From Giesbergeria sp. (GTDB lineage: Bacteria > Pseudomonadota > Gammaproteobacteria > Burkholderiales > Burkholderiaceae_C): a stretch of DNA of 5,302 nucleotides. The notes under the pieces were generated by a model. That model had not been told where the DNA came from. It saw nothing but the letters and a program-made list of their open reading frames with translations, and ran no database searches. The translations under genes and the position numbers were made by a program. Positions 1 to 5,115 of this stretch are shown here, piece by piece; position 1 is the stretch's first letter, and each line of letters opens with the position of its first letter. The stretch is taken from the NCBI GenBank assembly GCA_017998735.1, contig JAGOCN010000151.1, forward strand, positions 1-5,302. Direction: 5' to 3'.

Positions 1-883
1 TGTCGTCCATGCGCGTGGCGCCGCGTTCGCTCACGTCCACGCTCAGCGTCTCCAGCACGATCTCGCTGGCGGTGGCGGCCCGGCTTTCCACCGGGCAGGT
101 GCAGGTGACATCGCCCAGGGTGCGAAAGCGCACATCGCGGCTTTCCACGGTTTCGCCAGCGCGTGCCGGGGTCAGCGGCGTCACCGACACCAGCAGGCCC
201 TTGCGTTCGACGATGTCACGCGGGTGCGAGTAGTACAGCGACGGCAGTGCAATCTGCTCGCGCTCGATGTACTGCCACACGTCCAGCTCGGTCCAGTTGC
301 TGATCGGGAATACGCGAAAGTGCTCGCCCGGTTGCAGGCGGTGGTTGAACAGCGTCCACAGCTCGGGCCGCTGGTCCTTGGGCTGCCACTGGCCAAAGCT
401 GTCGCGGTGCGAAAAGATGCGCTCCTTGGCGCGTGCCTTGTCCTCGTCGCGGCGGGCGCCGCCCATCAGCGCGTCAAAACGGAATTCTTCAATCGCCTCC
501 AGCAGCGTCACCGACTGGTGCACATTGCGCGGCTCTTCGGGGTGCGCCAGCCGCACCGTGCCGCGTGCCATGGAGTCTTCCACGCTGCGCACGATCAGCT
601 CGGCGCCCAGTTCTTTTGCGCGCAGGTCGCGAAAGGCGGTCACTTCGGGGAAGTTGTGGCCGGTGTCGATCATCAAAAGCGGGTACGGAATGCGGCCGGC
701 GCCAAAGGCTTTTTCAGCGCAGCGCAGCATCACCAGCGAATCCTTGCCGCCGGAGAACAGCAATGTGGGGCGCTCGAAGGCGGCGGCCACTTCGCGCAGG
801 ATGAAGATGGTTTCTTCTTCCAGTGCGTCCAGGTGGCGGTTGCTGAGCGCGCTCAGCGCGGAGGGGTCGGTACGGGCGTTCAT
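1..883 (-). CDS. cysD: Sulfate adenylyltransferase subunit 2 (CysD), C-terminus cut by window edge
   Basis: CysD is the catalytic small subunit of ATP sulfurylase. With the GTPase CysN it forms adenylyl sulfate (APS) from sulfate and ATP in the cytoplasm, the first step of sulfate assimilation. My reading of the minus strand from the ATG at 883 gives 294 codons with no stop. It shows the PP-loop SGGKDS at residues 44-49, DTGHNFPE at 73-80 and the basic motif GGARRDEDKARAKER at 141-155, all typical of the CysD branch of the PAPS reductase/ATP sulfurylase fold. The visible end, RGATRMDD, matches the usual family C-terminus, so only about 15 residues should lie beyond the window (E. coli CysD is 302 aa). 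The start codon overlaps the cysH stop as ATGA (883-880). No strong ribosome binding site precedes it, so translation is probably coupled to cysH. cysN is expected next, off the window (inference). Confidence 0.96.
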   Translation of the reverse strand, partial: MNARTDPSALSALSNRHLDALEEETIFILREVAAAFERPTLLFSGGKDSLVMLRCAEKAFGAGRIPYPLLMIDTGHNFPEVTAFRDLRAKELGAELIVRSVEDSMARGTVRLAHPEEPRNVHQSVTLLEAIEEFRFDALMGGARRDEDKARAKERIFSHRDSFGQWQPKDQRPELWTLFNHRLQPGEHFRVFPISNWTELDVWQYIEREQIALPSLYYSHPRDIVERKGLLVSVTPLTPARAGETVESRDVRFRTLGDVTCTCPVESRAATASEIVLETLSVDVSERGATRMDD

Positions 884-1722
884 GCGAGGGCTTTCTGCAA
901 TGGTGTGGGGGTGGTTGCCGGGGCGGCAGCGCCGTCAGCGGCAACAGTGGCATCAGCGGCGGACTTGACATGCAGGCCGCATTCCTTGGCCGATGCGTCC
1001 TCCCACCACCAGCGCCCCGAGCGAAAGTCCTCGCCCAGGCTGATGGCGCGGGTGCAGGGCGCGCAGCCGATGCTGGGAAAGAACTGGTCGTGCAGCGGGT
1101 TGTAGTCCACGGCGTTGACCGCGATGTAGTGCCACACATCGCCCCAGCTCCAGTCGGCCAGCGGGTTGAACTTGGTCAGGCCCTTGGTGGCCAATTCGCT
1201 TTGGTCAATGGCCGGCACCTCGGCGCGGGCGCCGGACTGCTCGCGGCGCAGGCCGGTGATCCAGCCCTGCTTGCCCGCCAGTGCGCGGCCCAGCGGCTCC
1301 ATCTTGCGCACGGTGCAGCAGGCCTTGCGCAGTTCCATGCTGTCGTACATGGCGCGCTGGCCGTGCGATTGCACAAAGCCGATGACCGCATCGAACTGCG
1401 GCCGGTAGACGTTGATGCGCGCGCGCGAAGTGGCCTGCGTGCGCTCCAGCAGTGCCAGCGTTTCGGTGTGCAGCGCGCCGGTGTCCAGCACAAACACCGG
1501 AATGTCCAGCGCCAGCGCGTTGATCAGGTGCGTGAGCACCACATCTTCCGCGCCCAGGCTGGAGGCCTGCGTCACCGCGCCGGCGCCCAGACTGGCGGCC
1601 TGGCGCAGCAGCGCCTGCGTGGCCAGCAGCTTGTCGGCGTAGCCGGCGCTGGGGCGGGCGTTCAGTTCGGTGGCCCTGGCCGGGGCGCCGCGCCCGCCTG
1701 CCACAAAGGTGCTGTCCCCCAT
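880..1722 (-). CDS. cysH: Adenylyl-sulfate (APS) reductase, [4Fe-4S] type, thioredoxin-dependent
   Basis: The 280-aa product reduces APS to sulfite and AMP using thioredoxin. Residues seen: a nucleotide-binding loop SSLGAED at 54-60, KACCTVRK at 133-140 (Cys135, Cys136), TGLRREQSGAR at 156-166, GCAPC at 219-223 (Cys220, Cys223) and ECGLH at 247-251 with the catalytic Cys248. The CC plus CxxC set ligates the [4Fe-4S] cluster found in APS reductases and absent from E. coli-type PAPS reductases, so the substrate should be APS and no cysC is required. I chose the ATG at 1722 rather than an in-frame ATG at 1785. It lies 1 nt after the DUF934 stop, has AAGGCGG 6 nt upstream, and the 1785 start would lie inside DUF934 and add unrelated residues. 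The stop overlaps cysD by 4 nt. After ECGLH there is a 29-residue Ala/Thr/Pro-rich tail that is longer than I expect for the family. Confidence 0.96.
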   Translation of the reverse strand: MGDSTFVAGGRGAPARATELNARPSAGYADKLLATQALLRQAASLGAGAVTQASSLGAEDVVLTHLINALALDIPVFVLDTGALHTETLALLERTQATSRARINVYRPQFDAVIGFVQSHGQRAMYDSMELRKACCTVRKMEPLGRALAGKQGWITGLRREQSGARAEVPAIDQSELATKGLTKFNPLADWSWGDVWHYIAVNAVDYNPLHDQFFPSIGCAPCTRAISLGEDFRSGRWWWEDASAKECGLHVKSAADATVAADGAAAPATTPTPLQKALA

Positions 1723-1723
1723 G

Positions 1724-2104
1724 TCACGCCGCCTTGGCAAAGTGCGGCTCGGGCTGCACCGCGTCGCCCTGGTAGAAGCCTTCAAAGCGGTCGAACTGGC
1801 GCTGTGCGTCGGCGGCGTCCACGCCGTCCTTCAGCACCGCCACATCAAAGCCGCAGCGCGCCATGTGCACCAGCTGGTCGATCAGCACGTCGCCGGTGGC
1901 GCGGATTTCGCCGGTGAACTGGCGCCGCTGGCGCAGCAGGCGCGCCTGGCTGTAGGCGCGGCCGTCGGTGAACTTCGGAAAGTGCAGGTCCACGCGCGTG
2001 ACGCCGTCCAGGTCGGCGTCCATCGGATCGGCATCGTTGGCCAGTTCAAGCACTTTCTGGCCTGTGGCGCAGGTGGGGCCTGCGCTGGCAGCTATTATTT
2101 TCAT
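1724..2104 (-). CDS. DUF934 family protein, conserved CysI companion
   Basis: This 126-aa protein belongs to the DUF934 family (COG3749-like), which sits next to cysI in many proteobacteria and is often labelled 'probably involved in sulfite reduction'. Its biochemical role is not established. Hallmark segments are FPKFTDGRAYSQARLLR at residues 42-58 and RATGDVLIDQL at 68-78, followed by QFDRFEGFYQGDA at 103-115. There is no signal peptide or membrane segment, so it should be cytoplasmic. Only two cysteines are present (Cys12 and Cys84) and no CxxC pair, so nothing suggests that it carries an iron-sulfur cluster itself. The ATG at 2104 lacks a clear Shine-Dalgarno. The first codons (MKIIAASA) resemble a repeat-like element found elsewhere in the window. 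It lies 76 bp after cysI and 1 nt before cysH, consistent with co-transcription. Family assignment is confident; function is inferred from neighbours only. Confidence 0.9.
   Translation of the reverse strand: MKIIAASAGPTCATGQKVLELANDADPMDADLDGVTRVDLHFPKFTDGRAYSQARLLRQRRQFTGEIRATGDVLIDQLVHMARCGFDVAVLKDGVDAADAQRQFDRFEGFYQGDAVQPEPHFAKAA
1729..1735 (-). promoter_or_regulatory. Ribosome binding site of cysH
   Basis: The minus strand reads AAGGCGG here, 6 nt before the ATG at 1722 and inside the last codons of the DUF934 gene. It supports the short cysH start over the in-frame ATG at 1785. The 1-nt gap between the DUF934 stop and the cysH start suggests that ribosomes reinitiate between the two genes. 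Confidence 0.6.
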
Positions 2105-2144
2105 AGTGGTTCAGTCAAGGGTCTGGTTGCGGGGCGCTGTAGGG

Positions 2145-2160
2145 CGGTGCGGTGCGGTGC
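2145..2160. repeat. Three tandem GGTGC units in the cysI-DUF934 spacer
   Basis: The 76-bp spacer between the cysI stop and the DUF934 start contains three perfect copies of GGTGC (2146-2160), preceded by a C at 2145. It is a short GC-rich pentanucleotide repeat. I see no terminator or promoter in the spacer, so it is probably just transcribed leader. A change in copy number would not alter any reading frame, because the repeat is non-coding. Confidence 0.5.
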
Positions 2161-2180
2161 AAGGGCGTGGCCGCCTGCCG

Positions 2181-4016
2181 TCACACCGTTTCCGCTGCGG
2201 GCTGGACGGCATGGCGTGCGCCGTTGGCGGCCGCCTTGAACGGGTCCAGGCCGGTGCGGCGCAGGGTTTCAAGAAACGATTCGCTGCGCGTGCCGGTGCT
2301 CTGGCGCAGGCTCCGGTAGGTGTCCAGCACGGCTTCGACCACGTCCGGCACTTCGGCCGCCAGAAACGACGGGCCGACCACCTTGCCGGGCAGGGCCGGG
2401 CCGCTCACGGCGCTGCCGTCGGCGCCGCCCAGCGTCACCTGGTACCACTCCTTGCCGTCCTTGTCGACGCCGAGGATGCCGATGTGGCCACTGTGGTGGT
2501 GGCCGCAGCTGTTGATGCAGCCGCTCATGTTCAGGTCGATGGGACCCAGGTCGTGCAGCTCGTCCATGTCCTGGTAGCGCTCGGTCAGCGCCTGCGCAAT
2601 CGGCAGCGAGCGTGCATTGGCCAGCGAGCAGAAGTCGCCGCCGGGGCAGACGATCATGTCGCTCAAGAGGCCGATGTTCGACTGCGCCAGGCCCAGGCGC
2701 CTGGCCTCGGCATACAGCGCCGGCAGATCGTTTACATGCACCCACGGCAGCAGCAGGTTCTGGTGGTGCGTCACGCGCAATTCGCTGGCGCTGAACTGGT
2801 CGGCCAGGTCGGCAGCGGCCTCCATCACTTCGGCGCTGGCATCGCCGGGCGCCGCGCCGGGGCGCTTGAAGCTCAGCGTCACGGCGCGCAGCAGCGGGTT
2901 CTTGTGCGCGGCCACGTTGCGCTGCAGCCAGCGGTCAAAGGCCTTGTCGCCCTGCGGCAGCGCGGCCACCGGCGCGCCCAGGTGGCGCGTCAGCACCGGG
3001 TCCACAAAGCTGGCGGCCACGCGGTCGTACTCCTGCTGGGTGATGGTGTGCGGCGCGCCGTCCTGCTCGACGATGTTGCGGTATTCGGCTTCCACCTGGT
3101 CGATGTAGCGCTGGCCCTCGGCCTTGACCAGAATCTTGATACGGGCCTTCCAGACGTTGTCGCGCCGGCCGTACTGGTTGTAAACGCGGATCACAGCTTC
3201 CAGGTAGTTCATCACCTGGTGCCAGGGCAGGAATTCGCGCACCACGCTGCCAATGATCGGCGTGCGCCCCATGCCGCCGCCCACCCGCACCTGAAAGCCG
3301 ATGCCGGCCAGCGGGCCGGACTCCTGCGCCGCCAGCGCGTCGTCGCGCACCAGCTGCAGGCCCACGTCGTACCAGGGCGTGGCGGCGCGGTCTTCGGCAG
3401 CGCCATTGATGGCGATCTTGAACTTGCGCGGCAGAAAGGCGAACTCGGGGTGCAGCGAGCTCCACTGGCGCATGATTTCGCCAAACGGGCGCGGGTCGGC
3501 GATTTCGTCCGGCGCAATGCCGGCCAGCTTGTCGGCGGTGATGTTGCGGATGCAGTTGCCGCTGGTCTGGATGCCGTGCATGTCGACGCTGGCCAGCAGG
3601 TCCATCACGTCGGCGCTTTTGTCGATGGGCACCCAGTTGTATTGCACGTTGGTGCGGGTGGTGAAGTGGCCATAGCCATAGCCCAGCGCCGAGCCCAGCA
3701 CCTGGCCGTTGGACAGCGCAATGTCGCCCAGCTGGTCCTGTTTGGCGCGCGCCTCTTGCAGCAGGGCGGCATCGGGCTGGTCGAATTCGCGGGCAATGCG
3801 GGCCAGCACGCGCAGCTGCGCGCTGGACAGTTCGCCGTAGGGCACGGCCACGCGCAGCATGGGCGCGTAGCGCTGGATGTACCAGCCGTTTTGCAGCCGC
3901 AGCGGCTTGAATTCATCCTCGCTCAGCTTGCCGGCCTGCCAGCGCTCGAGCTGGTCGCGGTACTGCGCAGCGCGCAACTGCACGAATTGCCTGTCGAAGT
4001 CGGTGTATTGGTACAT
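2181..4016 (-). CDS. cysI: Sulfite reductase hemoprotein (siroheme / [4Fe-4S]), CysI
   Basis: The 611-aa product is the assimilatory sulfite reductase hemoprotein, which performs the six-electron reduction of sulfite to sulfide in the cytoplasm. It has the two-fold nitrite/sulfite reductase layout. The first half carries HFTTRTN at 117-123 and TSGNCIRNI at 151-159, which contribute the substrate and siroheme-contacting arginines, and RKFKIAI at 197-203. The second half carries the cluster and siroheme ligands CPGGDFC (Cys457, Cys463) and CINSC (Cys500, Cys504), the canonical C-x5-C ... C-x3-C pattern. It is somewhat longer than E. coli CysI (about 570 aa). The ATG at 4016 is chosen because GAAGG lies 7 nt upstream and MYQYTDFDRQF is a typical N-terminus for this subfamily. 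No cysJ flavoprotein is nearby, so a ferredoxin-type donor is likely (inference). It follows the permease gene by 47 bp and precedes DUF934. Confidence 0.96.
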   Translation of the reverse strand: MYQYTDFDRQFVQLRAAQYRDQLERWQAGKLSEDEFKPLRLQNGWYIQRYAPMLRVAVPYGELSSAQLRVLARIAREFDQPDAALLQEARAKQDQLGDIALSNGQVLGSALGYGYGHFTTRTNVQYNWVPIDKSADVMDLLASVDMHGIQTSGNCIRNITADKLAGIAPDEIADPRPFGEIMRQWSSLHPEFAFLPRKFKIAINGAAEDRAATPWYDVGLQLVRDDALAAQESGPLAGIGFQVRVGGGMGRTPIIGSVVREFLPWHQVMNYLEAVIRVYNQYGRRDNVWKARIKILVKAEGQRYIDQVEAEYRNIVEQDGAPHTITQQEYDRVAASFVDPVLTRHLGAPVAALPQGDKAFDRWLQRNVAAHKNPLLRAVTLSFKRPGAAPGDASAEVMEAAADLADQFSASELRVTHHQNLLLPWVHVNDLPALYAEARRLGLAQSNIGLLSDMIVCPGGDFCSLANARSLPIAQALTERYQDMDELHDLGPIDLNMSGCINSCGHHHSGHIGILGVDKDGKEWYQVTLGGADGSAVSGPALPGKVVGPSFLAAEVPDVVEAVLDTYRSLRQSTGTRSESFLETLRRTGLDPFKAAANGARHAVQPAAETV

Positions 4017-4023
4017 CAGAAAA

Positions 4024-4028
4024 CCTTC
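4024..4028 (-). promoter_or_regulatory. Ribosome binding site of cysI
   Basis: The minus strand reads GAAGG, 7 nt before the cysI ATG at 4016, within an otherwise T-rich spacer. It is one of the clearer Shine-Dalgarno matches in the operon and fixes the cysI start. Confidence 0.6.
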
Positions 4029-4048
4029 ACTCTCAAAAACACAAATTC

Positions 4049-4087
4049 AAAAAAATCAAAAAATCAGATCAGCACCAGCTTGGCGCC
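4049..4087 (-). terminator. Weak hairpin plus T-runs between permease gene and cysI (possible attenuator)
   Basis: On the minus strand the end of the permease gene can fold as GGCGCC / AAGCT loop / GGTGCT (4087-4071): six pairs, two of them G-U. Seven nucleotides later come two T-runs, 4063-4058 and 4055-4049, interrupted by GA. This resembles an intrinsic terminator, but the stem is short, partly coding, and too far from the T-run for a strong one. cysI must be expressed, so at most it would lower readthrough from the permease gene. It may equally be a chance fold beside an AT-rich spacer. Confidence 0.22.
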
Positions 4088-4867
4088 GGCCCAGGCCAGC
4101 AGCAGCGACAGGGCCGAGCGGATCAAACGCTCCGGCGTGCGCGACATCAGCCGCGAGCCAATCCAGATGCCCGGCAGCGAGCCGGCCAGCAGCTGCGCCA
4201 ACAGCGGCCAGTCCACCGAGCCCAGCGACGCATGGCCCATGCCGGCCACCAGCGTCAGCGGCACCGCGTAGGCAATGTCGGCGGCGATGATGCGCGGCAG
4301 CGGCAGGTGCGGAAACACCAGCAGCAGCACCGTGACGCCAATGGCGCCCGCGCCCACCGAAGTAAAGGTGACCAGCGTTCCGATGACCGCGCCCAGCAGC
4401 ACCGGCAGGCTCCAGTGGCGCGGCCGGTCGGCGTGGCTCTGGTGCGCGCTGCGGGCGGCCAGTTCGGCGGCCTGGCGCTGGGGAGAAAACACAACCACCT
4501 TGTAGGCCATGGCAGCGGCCGTCAGCAGCAGCGCAAAACCCAGCGTGCTGGTCATCAGGTGCTGCACCTGCGCGCTGTCCGGCCCCAGGTTTTTCAAGAA
4601 CCACAGCGCCGCCAGCGCCGCCGGAATGCTGCCCGCGCACAGCAGCCCCACCACGCGCCACGGCACCATGCGCTGGCGCGCCAGGCTGACCGTGCCGCCC
4701 ATCTTGGTGAAGGCGGCAAACAGCAGGTCGGTGCCAATCGCCAGGTGCGGCTTGACGCCAAAGAAGAAGATCAGCACGGGCGTCATCAGCGAGCCGCCGC
4801 CCACCCCGGTCAGACCGACGATCAGGCCGACAGCAAAGCCGGCAAAAACAAACGCAAATTCGTGCAT
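4064..4867 (-). CDS. TauE/SafE (TSUP) family membrane permease, putative sulfite exporter
   Basis: This 267-aa integral membrane protein of the TauE/SafE (formerly DUF81) family should sit in the inner membrane with about eight hydrophobic segments. It shows the internal duplication typical of the family: GLTGVGGGSLMTPVL at residues 18-32 is echoed by TFTSVGAGAIGVTVLLL at 167-183, with a polar loop around 127-152 between the halves. Characterised relatives move sulfite, sulfoacetate, taurine-derived or other sulfur compounds. As the first gene before cysI it probably exports excess toxic sulfite or transports a sulfur oxyanion; substrate and direction cannot be read from the sequence. The ATG at 4867 is chosen because the first membrane segment begins directly after MHEF. 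No good Shine-Dalgarno precedes it: the nearest purine run (AAGGGG, 4894-4889) is about 21 nt away. Family call is firm, substrate is not. Confidence 0.9.
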   Translation of the reverse strand: MHEFAFVFAGFAVGLIVGLTGVGGGSLMTPVLIFFFGVKPHLAIGTDLLFAAFTKMGGTVSLARQRMVPWRVVGLLCAGSIPAALAALWFLKNLGPDSAQVQHLMTSTLGFALLLTAAAMAYKVVVFSPQRQAAELAARSAHQSHADRPRHWSLPVLLGAVIGTLVTFTSVGAGAIGVTVLLLVFPHLPLPRIIAADIAYAVPLTLVAGMGHASLGSVDWPLLAQLLAGSLPGIWIGSRLMSRTPERLIRSALSLLLAWAGAKLVLI

Positions 4868-4889
4868 GGCGGCGACTGTAGAGGCGCCC

Positions 4890-4918
4890 CTTATAAAAAC
4901 AAACTACTGTTTTGTGGT
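4890..4918 (-). promoter_or_regulatory. Candidate promoter of the permease-cys operon
   Basis: The minus strand carries TATAAG (4895-4890), one mismatch from the sigma-70 -10 consensus, 17 bp after a poor -35 hexamer ACCACA (4918-4913). Transcription would begin near 4883, giving a leader of only about 15 nt before the permease ATG. A good -10 with a weak -35 is typical of promoters needing an activator, and cys promoters in Proteobacteria are usually activated by the LysR-type regulator CysB. A second possible -35, TTGCAT (4930-4925), has no good -10 partner. The assignment is inference. Confidence 0.4.
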
Positions 4919-4927
4919 TCCTTTATG

Positions 4928-4943
4928 CAAATAAGCTTATTTG
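4928..4943. promoter_or_regulatory. Perfect 16-bp palindrome CAAATAAGCTTATTTG, candidate operator
   Basis: The sequence CAAATAAGCTTATTTG is an exact inverted repeat with no central spacer, in an AT-rich patch of a GC-rich region. Its centre lies about 52 bp upstream of the predicted start of the permease-cys transcript, where LysR-type activators commonly bind. CysB or a related sulfur regulator is the natural candidate, but I cannot match it to a verified consensus. One flank overlaps a copy of TTTGTGG (4940-4946); another copy overlaps the weak -35 (4911-4917). Confidence 0.5.
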
Positions 4944-5039
4944 TGGACAGGGCAATTACCAGTCCCTGCCAAGCCTGCCATCCTTGGTCATTTTCAAAAA
5001 AGTGAGCTGGCGGCGCTTGACTGGCAAGGCTTTGTGGCA

Positions 5040-5097
5040 CTTTTCATTCCCGATTGCTTGCAGGGCAAGCGCTGGCAGCTCCTGTTTCAATAGCGCT
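5040..5097 (-). repeat. Intergenic repeat-like element with hairpin
   Basis: Downstream of the mnmC-like gene, the minus strand shows a 12-mer AGCTGCCAGCGC (5080-5069) followed by a perfect 6-bp stem with a 3-nt loop, GCTTGC-CCT-GCAAGC (5070-5056). A second AGCGCT lies at 5097-5092, mirroring the one at 5073-5068. The arrangement, an A/T-rich start, then GCTGCCAGCGCTTG and its CAAGC complement, resembles short dispersed intergenic repeats that I recall from comamonad genomes; that is memory, not a search. There is no T-run directly after the stem, so it is not a clear intrinsic terminator. Confidence 0.4.
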
Positions 5098-5115
5098 GCA
5101 GTCGGGGCTTTGGGT

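Noticed and set aside
224..1105. A 293-codon plus-strand open frame opposite cysD and the end of cysH
   Set aside because: It is a composition shadow of the real minus-strand genes, with no domain or ribosome binding site that I can see.
880..1785. Longer cysH beginning at the in-frame ATG at 1785
   Set aside because: The extra 21 residues lie inside the DUF934 gene and look unlike APS reductase. The ATG at 1722 has a good ribosome binding site and the expected spacing.
970..1917. A 315-codon plus-strand open frame opposite cysH
   Set aside because: It is antisense to a gene with complete APS reductase motifs; its composition is the usual GC-rich shadow.
1968..4271. A 767-codon open frame on the plus strand, antisense to cysI
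   Set aside because: It is rich in His, Gln, Val, Ala and Arg with no recognisable domain, and it covers cysI, which has all its catalytic motifs. Long antisense open frames are expected in GC-rich DNA.
4965..4987. Small inverted and direct repeats (CCTGCCA twice; CCAAG/CTTGG) as a terminator
   Set aside because: The stem is only five pairs with a nine-base loop and no T-run follows on either strand, so termination is not supported.
4994..5001. T-run on the minus strand downstream of mnmC as an intrinsic terminator
   Set aside because: I could not find a stem longer than about three pairs immediately upstream of it; the nearest good hairpin (5056-5070) is more than 50 nt away.
4232..5005. 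A 257-codon plus-strand open frame across the permease gene and its promoter
   Set aside because: It is Arg/Gln/His-rich, lacks any recognisable domain, and opposes a well-supported membrane protein gene.
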